A stretch of DNA of 64,000 nt from Methylophaga sp. Lineage in GTDB: Bacteria; Pseudomonadota; Gammaproteobacteria; Nitrosococcales; Methylophagaceae. The DNA lies in the NCBI GenBank assembly GCA_011053005.1, contig DRHW01000002.1, positions 186,001 through 250,000 on the forward strand, read 5' to 3'. The notes beneath the pieces were generated by a model, which was given only the letters and a program-made list of their open reading frames with translations, did not search any database and was not told the DNA's origin. Numbering within the stretch: the stretch's first letter is position 1; the number at the start of each line of letters is the position of its first letter. A program made the translations under genes and the position numbers. Below are positions 7,651 to 16,075 of the stretch, piece by piece.

Positions 7651-8868
7651 CTATTGATGCAGCTCAACAGTTTCTGCGATTTCTACTTCTTTAAGTGATT
7701 CAACAGATGTTGTTTCTTCAACCACTTTAGCTATTTCAGCTACTTTTGGTTTTTCAACTACTTTTGGTTTTTCAACTGATTTTGTTTCTTTAACTGCTTT
7801 TGGTTTTTCGACTGCTTTTGCTTCTTCAACTGCTTTTGTTTCTTCAACTGCTTTTGTTTCTTCAACTGCTTTTGTTTCTTCAACTGCTTTTGTTTCTTCA
7901 ACTGCTTTTGTTTCTTCAACTGCTTTTGTTTCTTCAACTGCTTTTGGTTTTTCAACTGCTTTTGTTTCTTCAACTGCTTTTGTTTCTTCAACTGCTTTTG
8001 GTTTTTCAACTGCTTTTGTTTCTTCAACTGCTTTTGGTTTTTCAGCTGCTATTTTGTCATCAGCTCCTTGAGTTGTTTCAACTGCTTTTTTTTCTTCAAC
8101 TGCCTCTGGCTTTCTAGGCTGTCTATCACCTTGTCGAGCATAATAACCTAAGCCTTTCAAAACGATATCTGGATAGTGAGCAATAAATGAAGGTAATAAA
8201 GGCATAACAAGTTCGGCATCACCACCTGTAATAATGAAACGTATACGATTATTAAACTGCTCATTTAAATCATCAACGATACGTTCAAGACTTGCTGTGA
8301 CCATATACAAAGTACCGCATTGCACAGCGCTTTGAGTATTAACGGCTAAAGTTTTAAACTCTTTCTCTTCTATTACGTCAGTTAGATTACTAGTATTGCT
8401 AGTCAACGCATGCCGCATTAATGTGATGCCGGGTAAAATCATTCCGCCTTGATGCGCACCATATTTAGTCACTACATCAATCGTAATGGCCGTGCCACAA
8501 TCAATAATACACGTCGCTTGTCTAGCATGTTGTCGTGCTGCAATTAATGCTAACCAACGATCAACACCTAATTTATCAGCTTGTTGATAAGCATTGGTTA
8601 CACCAAAACGCTTTTGTTCGCTGCTAATAAATTTAGGGGTGATTTGCCACTTTTTTTCTGACCAATCTGTCAAATGTTCAGCAATTTTGTCTCCACCAAC
8701 ATTCGATACGAAAACTGAGTCAATGTCAGTCAGCTCTTTCCATTCATTGGTAAATGCAGTTTTGATGCCGGTTTTTTTACGATCAAAGCTATGTGATTCT
8801 GTAAATCGACCTGAATCTAACGTTGTCCATTTAATACGGGAATTGCCAATATCTACTAATAATTTCAT
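7651..8868 (-). CDS. coaX: type III pantothenate kinase with C-terminal hexapeptide-repeat tail
   Basis: CoaX carries out the first step of coenzyme A synthesis, phosphorylating pantothenate with ATP. Residues 1-245 are a complete type III kinase: LLVDIGNSRIKW (phosphate binding), GVDRWLALIAAR, CIIDCGTAITIDVV and IITGGDAELV. The usual family length is about 250, but this protein has 405 residues. The extra 160 residues are about 20 copies of a six-residue unit, mostly AVEETK or AVEKPK, highly charged and probably helical or disordered. It overlaps birA by 4 bases (ATGA), so translation is coupled. The kinase call is secure. The role of the tail is unknown. Confidence 0.93.
   Translation of the reverse strand: MKLLVDIGNSRIKWTTLDSGRFTESHSFDRKKTGIKTAFTNEWKELTDIDSVFVSNVGGDKIAEHLTDWSEKKWQITPKFISSEQKRFGVTNAYQQADKLGVDRWLALIAARQHARQATCIIDCGTAITIDVVTKYGAHQGGMILPGITLMRHALTSNTSNLTDVIEEKEFKTLAVNTQSAVQCGTLYMVTASLERIVDDLNEQFNNRIRFIITGGDAELVMPLLPSFIAHYPDIVLKGLGYYARQGDRQPRKPEAVEEKKAVETTQGADDKIAAEKPKAVEETKAVEKPKAVEETKAVEETKAVEKPKAVEETKAVEETKAVEETKAVEETKAVEETKAVEETKAVEEAKAVEKPKAVKETKSVEKPKVVEKPKVAEIAKVVEETTSVESLKEVEIAETVELHQ
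7654..8049 (-). repeat. 18-bp in-frame tandem repeat in coaX
   Basis: About 20 tandem copies of an 18-base unit make up this segment. The plus-strand consensus is close to TGTTTCTTCAACTGCTTT. The central copies (about 7840-7940) are nearly identical, while those at both ends have diverged, as expected for a repeat growing by slippage or unequal exchange. Because the unit length is a multiple of three, copy-number change keeps the coaX frame, and other frames also stay open through it. It is a coding minisatellite, not a CRISPR array: there are no unique spacers. Confidence 0.95.
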
Positions 8869-9668
8869 GATGCAAACCTAATACTAACGTGGCTATTCGA
8901 TAAGGTGTGCAATGTATTGTCATACTCATAGCGTAATTCGCCCCGCTCAGTAATGCCTCGGGCAATAACATGGAGAGTATCTTTATCGCTGATTAGGTTA
9001 ACGGAATGATTAGCAAGTGCATCATATTGCGGCCATTGTGGAAGAAAGTCAGTTAAACCGCGGTGTTGAAAGTGTTCTAATGTTGTGATCATATTTTGAA
9101 TTATTTTTCCTGCCAGCCCATTTCTACAGGGTATCTCAGTACAAAGCTGTTGAAGACTGGTGGTAGGTTGATGAATTTTATTTTTCGTAGCAGTTGGAAG
9201 CTTAAAGTTAAGGCCAATGCCAACGACAGTATTTTGATTTTTACCGAATCGTGATTCTACTAGAATTCCGGCGAGCTTTTGTCTTTTATATAACACATCA
9301 TTCGGCCATTTCAACTGTAAGTCATTGATTCCTTCAGTTTTGAGGGTTTCAATCAAACTAATTCCCACAGCAATACTAAGTCCTTCACTGACCGTTTCTG
9401 CGGGAAATGGCCAAAAAATCGATAAATATAAGTTGCCAACTGAAGGCGATTGCCATGGGTCACCTCGTCGACCTCGCCCCGCCGTTTGTGTTTCACTAAG
9501 ACAAATTGCTGGCGAAATCTGCCCTTCGCTAAAGCGTTGCCACAAAATGTCATTGGTTGAAGCTACGGATTGATGAATGAAAATATCGTCCAGTTTTCGG
9601 CGTGTATTGGGTTCAATGGCTGCTTCAATGGCGGTCAATGATAAAGGCTGAAAGTCGTGTATCGTCAA
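8865..9668 (-). CDS. birA: biotin--[acetyl-CoA-carboxylase] ligase, no HTH domain
   Basis: BirA joins biotin to the carrier lysine of acetyl-CoA carboxylase through biotinoyl-AMP. The catalytic domain is complete: SVASTNDILW, TAGRGRRGDPW (adenylate binding), LKWPNDVLY, KLAGILVESR and VVGIGLNFK. The protein has 267 residues, against about 320 for E. coli BirA. The roughly 60-residue N-terminal winged-helix domain that represses the bio operon is missing, because the ligase domain begins within the first 30 residues. This BirA should therefore be enzyme only. It is followed immediately by coaX, a common pairing. Confidence 0.93.
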   Translation of the reverse strand: MTIHDFQPLSLTAIEAAIEPNTRRKLDDIFIHQSVASTNDILWQRFSEGQISPAICLSETQTAGRGRRGDPWQSPSVGNLYLSIFWPFPAETVSEGLSIAVGISLIETLKTEGINDLQLKWPNDVLYKRQKLAGILVESRFGKNQNTVVGIGLNFKLPTATKNKIHQPTTSLQQLCTEIPCRNGLAGKIIQNMITTLEHFQHRGLTDFLPQWPQYDALANHSVNLISDKDTLHVIARGITERGELRYEYDNTLHTLSNSHVSIRFAS

Positions 9669-9836
9669 AATATTAAGCTGTTTATATAAAAGTAAGTTGC
9701 TTAGTCTATCAATTGCACACGACTATTGTGTACTTAAATACGCAATAGTTTTAGGCCATTAATGTTAAACTTTATCGCTTAATCACTACTTAATATGCTG
9801 ATAGGTAACAATAAATGATAAGCACTAATATTTAAT

Positions 9837-10601
9837 ATGAATCTTATCGATAGCCATTGCCATCTGGACTTTCAAACCTTTGATGTTGATCGTGCAGAGA
9901 TTTTAGCTCATTGCCAACAGCTAAAAATCAGCCATATTGTCGTTGTTGGCGTTATGGCAAATACTTGGCAACGTTTACTTGAGCTTTGTGACCAATCCGA
10001 TTTATTACATCCCGCATTAGGTTTACATCCTTTATTTATGGGTGAACATAAAGCAGAACATTTGGCACAGCTAAAAAGCTTAACACTCACTTCTCGCCCT
10101 GTTGCCATCGGTGAAATCGGTTTGGATTTTTATCTGCCTGAACATGATAAACAAGCACAAATCGACCTATTCACCGCACAGTTGAATATCGCCCAACAAG
10201 CCGAATTACCCGTATTACTTCATGTTCGTAAGGCACATGACGAAACTATAAGCTTGCTTAAAAAACACCGTGTCGTTGGCGGTATTGTTCATGCGTTTAA
10301 TGGCAGTCTGCAACAAGCAGAACACTACCAAAAACTAGGGTTTGTATTCGGTATCGGCGGTGTTATTACTCATACTAAAGCAACACGTTTACGAACATTA
10401 TTCAGCCAATTGCCGCTATCCAGCATTGTATTAGAAACTGATGCGCCTGATATGCCTTTGTCTGAGATGCAAGATTCTAGAAATACTCCGGAAAATATTC
10501 CTAAAATACTTGCCGAATTGGCATCGCTTCGTTCTGAAAGCGAACAACAAATTGCTACAATAACCACTGATAATGCAAAACGAATTTTAAATTTGAAATG
10601 A
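9837..10601 (+). CDS. TatD family metal-dependent hydrolase
   Basis: The 254 residues form a TIM-barrel hydrolase of the TatD family, with metal-binding IDSHCHLDFQTF at the N terminus, AIGEIGLDFYLPEH, LPVLLHVRKAHDET, GGIVHAFNGSLQQA and VLETDAPDMPL. Family members are 3'-5' exonucleases or other phosphoesterases. The paralogue cannot be told from sequence alone, though the short AFNGS region resembles the YjjV group. The stop overlaps the next gene by 4 bases (ATGA), and a run of plus-strand housekeeping genes begins here. Confidence 0.9.
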   Translation: MNLIDSHCHLDFQTFDVDRAEILAHCQQLKISHIVVVGVMANTWQRLLELCDQSDLLHPALGLHPLFMGEHKAEHLAQLKSLTLTSRPVAIGEIGLDFYLPEHDKQAQIDLFTAQLNIAQQAELPVLLHVRKAHDETISLLKKHRVVGGIVHAFNGSLQQAEHYQKLGFVFGIGGVITHTKATRLRTLFSQLPLSSIVLETDAPDMPLSEMQDSRNTPENIPKILAELASLRSESEQQIATITTDNAKRILNLK

Positions 10602-11101
10602 ATCACTTAAAATACTTAAATGCCTACCCCGATACTGTTCAAGATCAAGTTCGTGATTTAATCGCTAACAAAAAACTCGGTGAGTTATTGTTAAAAAAAT
10701 ATCCAAATGTGCATGATATTAAAACTAATAAAGCGCTATATGCTTATGTTATTGACTTAAAAAACCAATTTATTCGTCAATCCAGTCCGCTTAGCAAAGT
10801 GATTTATGATGATAAATTGGATGTGCTGCACCAAGCGTTAGGTTTACATACCTTTGTATCACGCGTTCAGGGTAATAAGTTAAAAGCCAAAAATGAGATG
10901 CGTATTGGTTCTGTCTTTAAAACCGCACCTAGTCAATTTTTAACGATGATCGTGGTACATGAATTGGCCCATTTAAAAGAGAAAGATCACAACAAAGCAT
11001 TTTATAAATTATGTACTTATATGGAGCCCAATTATCATCAGCTAGAATTTGATATGCGCCTTTATCTAACGTACTTAGATCGTGTCGGAAAATTGTATTA
11101 G
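10598..11101 (+). CDS. YgjP-like (WLM/DUF45) metallopeptidase domain protein
   Basis: The protein has 167 residues. The zinc motif VVHELAHLKEKDHNKAFY lies near residue 125, with the two His and Glu of HELAH and a third likely ligand in the following Asp-His. The C-terminal LYLTYLDRVGKLY is typical of the YgjP/SprT-like metal-dependent hydrolase group. Substrate unknown. It overlaps the tatD-family gene by 4 bases and is likely co-transcribed with it. Confidence 0.8.
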   Translation: MNHLKYLNAYPDTVQDQVRDLIANKKLGELLLKKYPNVHDIKTNKALYAYVIDLKNQFIRQSSPLSKVIYDDKLDVLHQALGLHTFVSRVQGNKLKAKNEMRIGSVFKTAPSQFLTMIVVHELAHLKEKDHNKAFYKLCTYMEPNYHQLEFDMRLYLTYLDRVGKLY

Positions 11102-11156
11102 TCGTATTTAAATATTTAAAAGTGACGCTGTTATTGATCGTCCCGCTAAGGAATAA

Positions 11157-11678
11157 ATGAAACAATCCCAAGTAAGCCTCGGCTTAGTGAATCCTAAAAG
11201 TCCTGATAATGTTGGATCTGTATTACGTGCAGCAGCTAATTATCGTGTTGATAGAGTCTTTTATACGGGCGATCGCTACCCGAGAGCCATTGAACGTAAA
11301 GCAAGATCAGTCGATATGAGCCGTAAAATTAGCAAAGACGTTTTAATTTCATCAGCAGAAAATCTTTTAGATGCTGTTACTGAAAATATGAAAATCGTTT
11401 GTGTGGAATTTGCCATTAACGCTATTCCTCTACCTGAATACCAACATCCAGAAAGTGCGATGTATATTTTCGGCCCAGAAGATGGCTCGATTGACCAAGA
11501 GATTATCGATCAAGCTGATGCCGTCGTTTATGTGCCTACTGTAGGGTGTATGAACTTGTCTGCATCGGTCAATGTACTACTTTATGATCGGCTAGTAAAA
11601 GCGGCTAACTATGATGCTAACAATGCGTTAATTCGTGAAAACAGAGATACCAATAATCGTTTAAAAGTGCTTTGCTAA
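11157..11678 (+). CDS. SpoU/TrmH-family RNA methyltransferase
   Basis: The 173 residues include the three SpoU (SPOUT) motifs: GLVNPKSPDNVGSVLRAA at the start, YIFGPEDGSIDQ near residue 105, and VYVPTVGCMNLSASVNVLLYD near 130. These form the knotted S-adenosylmethionine site. There is no N-terminal RNA-binding extension, so this is a minimal methyltransferase. The modified RNA position cannot be told, as TrmL- and TrmH-type enzymes look alike at this level. The 3' end lies just before tcdA, another tRNA-modification gene. Confidence 0.85.
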   Translation: MKQSQVSLGLVNPKSPDNVGSVLRAAANYRVDRVFYTGDRYPRAIERKARSVDMSRKISKDVLISSAENLLDAVTENMKIVCVEFAINAIPLPEYQHPESAMYIFGPEDGSIDQEIIDQADAVVYVPTVGCMNLSASVNVLLYDRLVKAANYDANNALIRENRDTNNRLKVLC

Positions 11679-11686
11679 GGATAACC

Positions 11687-12424
11687 ATGACAAACCAAAA
11701 TCCACTATTTGAACGTACACAGATTATCATTGGTGATCTAGGTATCGAACGATTAGAAAAAAGCCATGTCTTTCTTGCCGGCATAGGCGGTGTTGGCTCT
11801 TTCACTGCTGAAGCACTCGCACGAATGGGGGTGGGTGAAATAACATTGGTTGATCATGATGTCGTCTCGGCTTCTAATATCAATCGACAATTAATCGCAT
11901 TGAATTCAACCGTCGGTCAGCTCAAAGTTGAAGTAATGGCAGAACGCATTAGAGATATAAACCCAGCCTGTAAAATAAATATTATTACTGATTTTCTATC
12001 ACCCACAACTATTCCAGATGTTATTACACCTGATTATGATGTTATCGTTGATGCGATTGACAGCATGGCAAGTAAAACAAAATTAATGGCGACGGCCTGG
12101 CATAAAAACATACCTATTTTTTCCAGCATGGGCGCAGGCGGTAAACTCGATCCAACCCTTATTCGTACTGGCGACATTATGGATACATCAATGTGTAAGT
12201 TGGCTAAACAGTTACGCGGTCACATGCGACGTAATGGCGTAGGTCGCGGCATTCAAACTGTTTATTCTATCGAGTCACCACAACCTGCATTGCCACCAGA
12301 AGCGGTCGCTCATGGCCGACCACGTGCCGTCAATGGCACGATGAGTTATATGCCTTCAATCTTTGGTCTAACATTAGCTGGCATGGTGACCAATCATATT
12401 ATTGGCGATGCTCGACGTGTCTGA
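11687..12424 (+). CDS. tcdA: tRNA threonylcarbamoyladenosine dehydratase
   Basis: TcdA (CsdL/YgdL) cyclises t6A37 of ANN-decoding tRNAs to ct6A using ATP. The E1-like nucleotide-binding motif VFLAGIGGVGSFTAEALARMG, the ITLVDHDVVSASNINRQ segment and VDAIDSMASKTKLM fit the family. I chose ATG 11687 over an in-frame TTG at 11672 because AAGG at 11677-11680 sits correctly before it. The length is then 245 residues. The 3' end overlaps the next gene by 17 bases. Partners csdA and csdE are not in the window. Confidence 0.92.
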   Translation: MTNQNPLFERTQIIIGDLGIERLEKSHVFLAGIGGVGSFTAEALARMGVGEITLVDHDVVSASNINRQLIALNSTVGQLKVEVMAERIRDINPACKINIITDFLSPTTIPDVITPDYDVIVDAIDSMASKTKLMATAWHKNIPIFSSMGAGGKLDPTLIRTGDIMDTSMCKLAKQLRGHMRRNGVGRGIQTVYSIESPQPALPPEAVAHGRPRAVNGTMSYMPSIFGLTLAGMVTNHIIGDARRV

Positions 12425-12923
12425 TTCTGATCCTACTCATGTTTTAAACTGTAGCCCACAACAGCAACAGCAACTCTCTCTTTTACTTAAACCTTATGGT
12501 ATTGAAATTGAATCCGTTGCAGAACATGATGCGATTCAAGGCAGTTTTTTTGGTGAGCGTGAAGCAGGATTAATTGGCAATAAACTCTATCTTCGCCACG
12601 ACACACCAATCCATTCAGCATTACATGAAGCCGGCCATTATATATGTATGGATCCAGCTAGACGTGAAAAGCTAAATACCGATGCAGAAGGTGATTATGA
12701 CGAAGAAAATGGCGTGTGTTATTTGCAAATATTACTCGCCGACCATTTAGCCGATGTTGGAAGTGATCGCATGATGAGCGATATGGATAGCTGGGGTTAT
12801 ACTTTTCGATTAGGCTCAGCCAAAGCATGGTTTGAACACGATGCAGATGATGCTAGACAATGGCTAACTCACCATCAAATAATTGATGAGAATCAAAAAC
12901 CCACTTGGCATTATAGACAGTAA
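12408..12923 (+). CDS. conserved hypothetical protein with HEAGH motif
   Basis: The likely start is the ATG at 12408, inside the end of tcdA, giving 171 residues. The central segment SALHEAGHYICMDPARRE contains HExxH, the zinc-protease signature, and the following 30 residues are acidic (TDAEGDYDEENG). A later LADHLADVGSDRMMSDMDSWGYTF may supply a third ligand. It is not a clear member of a family I can name. The overlap with tcdA suggests translational coupling. It could be a small metallopeptidase or a non-catalytic relative. Confidence 0.7.
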   Translation: MLDVSDSDPTHVLNCSPQQQQQLSLLLKPYGIEIESVAEHDAIQGSFFGEREAGLIGNKLYLRHDTPIHSALHEAGHYICMDPARREKLNTDAEGDYDEENGVCYLQILLADHLADVGSDRMMSDMDSWGYTFRLGSAKAWFEHDADDARQWLTHHQIIDENQKPTWHYRQ

Positions 12924-13149
12924 GAACGCTTAAAATAATCGTTGTATCGGCCAATAAAACAGACTGAAATCAACTTGTTATTCATATTATTTATCACTCT
13001 CAACGCTTAACATTTACGCGCCAAAAAAATAGCCATCTCCCTAGTTTTATTATAGTATCAAGTCATAATGTTTAAGTTTTTATGCACTTATCGTTATAAC
13101 TGGCTTGATTTGATATCAATAATAATTAATTACTCTAAAGGAAGAATCT

Positions 13150-13548
13150 ATGAGCTTTGTAAGTGAATTTAAAAGCTTTGCAATGAAAGGCAATGTTGTT
13201 GACATGGCTGTTGGTATTATCATCGGTGCTGCATTCGGTAAAATTGTCGCTTCATTAGTAAAAGATATCATCATGCCTCCAATCGGTATGTTGGTAGGTG
13301 GTGTTAACTTTTCGGAGCTTGCATACGTCATGCAAGAAGCACAAGGTGATATTGCTGCAGTTACTATTAATTACGGTTTATTCATCCAATCTATCGTTGA
13401 TTTTATGATTGTCGCCTTTGCGATCTTCATGGCTATCAAGGTCATGAACTCACTTAAAAAGAAAGAAGAAGCAGCGCCTGCCGCACCCGCTGCGCCATCA
13501 ACAGAAGTTGTTTTGCTAACAGAAATTAGAGATCTGCTTAAACGCTGA
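13150..13548 (+). CDS. mscL: large-conductance mechanosensitive channel
   Basis: MscL is the pentameric inner-membrane channel that opens under extreme membrane tension to release solutes on osmotic downshock. The 132 residues include the near-invariant N-terminal helix and first membrane helix ([20 protein letters not shown]), a short periplasmic loop, the second helix (about 75-97) and a C-terminal bundle ending [14 protein letters not shown]. An AAAGGA ribosome binding site lies just upstream. It is monocistronic, followed by a strong terminator. Confidence 0.97.
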   Translation: MSFVSEFKSFAMKGNVVDMAVGIIIGAAFGKIVASLVKDIIMPPIGMLVGGVNFSELAYVMQEAQGDIAAVTINYGLFIQSIVDFMIVAFAIFMAIKVMNSLKKKEEAAPAAPAAPSTEVVLLTEIRDLLKR

Positions 13549-13591
13549 TCTGCTTAAAAAGATTCAATCAGATGATTGATTTAAACAATTT

Positions 13592-13638
13592 AAATCAACA
13601 ACAGTGGCTTTAAATATTAAAGCCACTGTTGTTGATTT
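13592..13638. terminator. bidirectional intrinsic terminator between mscL and the lipid ABC operon
   Basis: A perfect 20-base inverted repeat (13592-13611 and 13619-13638) has a 7-base A/T loop. The core GTGGCTTT pairs with AAAGCCAC. The outer arms end in A-runs on one side and T-runs on the other, so it can terminate mscL on the plus strand and the convergent lipoprotein operon on the minus strand. Confidence 0.88.
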
Positions 13639-13691
13639 TGTCATTCTAAGCATAGACGTATAAAACACACTTAGATTCAATCTTAACTCAC

Positions 13692-14336
13692 TTACTTTTC
13701 AGGTAAGTTTCTAATCGCTTGCTCTAACCACATTTGCAAATCATTCACCATTAATTTGCTTGCTTTATTAATAGCCATCGTCGCTTGTTTGGCATTGCTT
13801 TGATCCGCTATCACTTCTTTTGTAAATTGCTTAGAAGCAATCAGCTTTTTATCAGTTGGATCGATCAAATAAAAGATAACTGATACCACACCCGTTGTTT
13901 TAGTTTCATCCGCTTGAAGATGATGACTAAAGTCTACTAAAGTCGATTCTAGGACGAGATCGGCATTTGCTCTTGTACCTACCTGCACCACAGCTGAAAT
14001 AAGCGGACTTTGATCGAGTGATTGCTGAAGGTAGCTACTTAATAATTTACTAGGATTGTCACTCCAGCGACTGTAAGCATAGCTATTAAAGCCATAATCC
14101 ATATCTCTATAGACAATGCCTGTTCCTAACAATCCTTGTGGACTGCGAATCGGCGACAATTCAAGTATCATCGCTTTAGCATCTTTCATCCTGGTAGGTG
14201 CTGTTGATGTCTCCATCAGCTGAGAAAGCGTATAAACATCAATCGCAGGACTAGGCGTTGGATTAATAATGCTACAACCTGACAGCCAAATCGTTGCAAG
14301 TATTGTCCATAAAAGAAATTGTTTATTTTTCACCAC
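13692..14336 (-). CDS. ABC-type transport auxiliary lipoprotein (PqiC/MlaABC-associated type)
   Basis: The 214 residues start at GTG 14336. An N-terminal signal with the lipobox WLSGC gives a lipoprotein after cleavage at Cys 21. The mature part carries the pattern of the ABC-transport auxiliary lipoprotein family: DVYTLSQ near the N terminus, AMILELSPIRSPQGLLGTGIVYRDMDYGFNSY, SRWSDNPSKLLSSYL and LVLESTLVDFSHHL. It is the last gene of a four-gene lipid-transport operon and overlaps the MCE gene by 14 bases. It probably links the MCE ring to the outer membrane. Confidence 0.85.
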   Translation of the reverse strand: MVKNKQFLLWTILATIWLSGCSIINPTPSPAIDVYTLSQLMETSTAPTRMKDAKAMILELSPIRSPQGLLGTGIVYRDMDYGFNSYAYSRWSDNPSKLLSSYLQQSLDQSPLISAVVQVGTRANADLVLESTLVDFSHHLQADETKTTGVVSVIFYLIDPTDKKLIASKQFTKEVIADQSNAKQATMAINKASKLMVNDLQMWLEQAIRNLPEK

Positions 14337-15318
14337 GATCGCCCTCGCCTGGCCCTAATTTTGTTTTGGTACTTTTCAAAAATAAGTCACTCGGACTTGT
14401 TTCAACTTTTCTAGCAGTGCGTTGTAAATCGACGACTAAAATTTCCATTTCAGAAAGAAGTTGTTGAAAAGAGTTTAAGCTTTGTGACACTTCTTGCGGT
14501 ATGCCTTTGCCCGAATCTACATAATTCTGCTGAAAACTCGCTGTCATACTTGTGACGCTTTGTGAGGCCAGATCAATTTCAGATAAGGTGTGACTGAAGT
14601 CTGTCTGCATAATCTGAATATTTCCAGCTACATCATCAGTAAGAGCTGCGACACTCTGAGCCGCTTGCGAGATATTCTTAAAGGCCTCATTGATATTTTT
14701 TTCAGCCACCACACCTTGTTCAATCAATTTGGCAATTTGTGGTTGATATTCATTAAACCCTGTTAATGCTAATTTAGTCTGTTCTAAAATACCGGCAACA
14801 TTAGTCAAATTATCAGTACTGAGTAACAAATCTATTCTTTGTAAAACAGTTGCTGAGTTAGCGGCAAGATCATTCAACGTTTTTTCAATATTTGAAAATG
14901 TTGATGCTGATTCTGCTATCTCAGGAATATCGCCTTCATGTTCAGGTTTAAGGCGTGGCGAATCTTTACCACTACCCATCAATTCAATAAAAGCGAGGCC
15001 TGTAACACCGTAGAACCTAAGTGAAGCACGCGTATTAAGTTTAACTGGAATCCCTTGGCGAATTTCCAATAACAACATAACTTGCTCTGGATTCTCGGGG
15101 TTAATCGCAACCTTGGTCACTCGACCAACATCAACGCCCATATATTTAACTGACGCGTCTGCACTAAGTCCTGATACTGATTCAGTCATATAGACTTTGT
15201 AATGATCAAATTGCTGATTGCCCGTATTTTTGCTGAGCCAATAAAGAAATACCAACGATCCTGTCAGTAAAATAGCGACAAATAAGCCAACAATTGTATA
15301 GTTAAGTTTACTTTCCAT
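14323..15318 (-). CDS. MCE/MlaD-family substrate-binding protein
   Basis: The 331 residues have one N-terminal transmembrane anchor (about 8-28) and an MCE domain (about 40-115; FDHYKVYMTESVSGLSADASVKYMGVDVGRV), followed by a long helical tail (about 140-320). Such proteins form hexameric rings in the periplasm that carry lipids between membranes. It is much longer than E. coli MlaD (183 residues), so the tail may build a needle-like tube as in longer MCE proteins. It sits between the ATPase and lipoprotein genes. Confidence 0.88.
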   Translation of the reverse strand: MESKLNYTIVGLFVAILLTGSLVFLYWLSKNTGNQQFDHYKVYMTESVSGLSADASVKYMGVDVGRVTKVAINPENPEQVMLLLEIRQGIPVKLNTRASLRFYGVTGLAFIELMGSGKDSPRLKPEHEGDIPEIAESASTFSNIEKTLNDLAANSATVLQRIDLLLSTDNLTNVAGILEQTKLALTGFNEYQPQIAKLIEQGVVAEKNINEAFKNISQAAQSVAALTDDVAGNIQIMQTDFSHTLSEIDLASQSVTSMTASFQQNYVDSGKGIPQEVSQSLNSFQQLLSEMEILVVDLQRTARKVETSPSDLFLKSTKTKLGPGEGDRGEK

Positions 15319-16075
15319 TTTGTATACGAGCCAAACCTCGTTTTCCTCTAAAAAATGCTTTAACGTCAGGATGTTCTGACTGGTTCACGTCATCAAGCGT
15401 ACCTTCTACAATCACTTTCTTCTCTCCTAAAACAGCTAAACGATCCACGGTTGTCCAAATAGAATCTAAATCATGCGTCACCATGACGATCGTTAATTCG
15501 AGCATATCTCGCAATTTAAGAATAAGTTCATCAAATGCAGCGGCACCTACCGGATCAAGCCCTGAGGTAGGCTCATCTAAAAATAATAATTTAGGATCCA
15601 TCGATAATGCTCTGGCCAACGATGCACGTTTAATCATTCCGCCACTCAATTCAGCGGGATAGAGTAACCCAACATGCGGTGGTAAACCCACCATACTGAT
15701 TTTCATTCTGACTATATCATCAATCAAAGCAGCAGGAAGTTCTGTATATTCTTTCAAACCGATGGCGACATTTTCAGCAACTGTTAACGACGAAAACAAA
15801 GCGCCATTTTGAAATAACACGCCCCATTGTCGTCTCAAACAATCTTTATCCTCATTACTACTCGTTAAAATATTCTGACCAAGAATTGTAATATCACCTT
15901 CTTTCGGTGTTAACAACATAATCATTTCTTTTAATAATGTTGATTTTCCTGATCCGCTGCCACCTAATAAACCATAGATCTCACCTTGCTTAACATGCAA
16001 ACTGACACCATCGTGCACACGATTTGGTCCAAACTGTGTCACAACATTTTTGACCGTAATAATAGAACTACTCAA
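15308..16075 (-). CDS. MlaF-type ABC transporter ATP-binding protein
   Basis: The protein has 255 residues. Walker A is LLGGSGSGKSTLL near residue 35, the signature motif is the unusual LSGGMIKRASLARALS, and Walker B is LLFLDEPTSGLDPVGAAAF. The GGM variant of the ABC signature is characteristic of MlaF-type lipid transporters. The start codon is TTG, overlapping the permease stop as TTGA, so translation is coupled. It powers the transporter formed with the upstream permease. Confidence 0.9.
   Translation of the reverse strand: MSSSIITVKNVVTQFGPNRVHDGVSLHVKQGEIYGLLGGSGSGKSTLLKEMIMLLTPKEGDITILGQNILTSSNEDKDCLRRQWGVLFQNGALFSSLTVAENVAIGLKEYTELPAALIDDIVRMKISMVGLPPHVGLLYPAELSGGMIKRASLARALSMDPKLLFLDEPTSGLDPVGAAAFDELILKLRDMLELTIVMVTHDLDSIWTTVDRLAVLGEKKVIVEGTLDDVNQSEHPDVKAFFRGKRGLARIQNGK

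Noticed and set aside
7458-7694. 78-residue plus-strand ORF across the tRNA-Ser
   Set aside because: It is the antisense translation of a tRNA gene. The GFEPS-type peptide is a known false product of tRNA-Ser. No ribosome binding site.
7654-8049. Repeat array resembling a CRISPR at first sight
   Set aside because: Units are contiguous with no unique spacers, in frame inside coaX, and no cas genes are near.
7758-8117. Long open frames in two other frames over the coaX repeat (one Lys/Gln-rich, one Leu-rich)
   Set aside because: An 18-bp repeat without stops leaves other frames open. Composition is that of the repeat only, and neither has a binding site.
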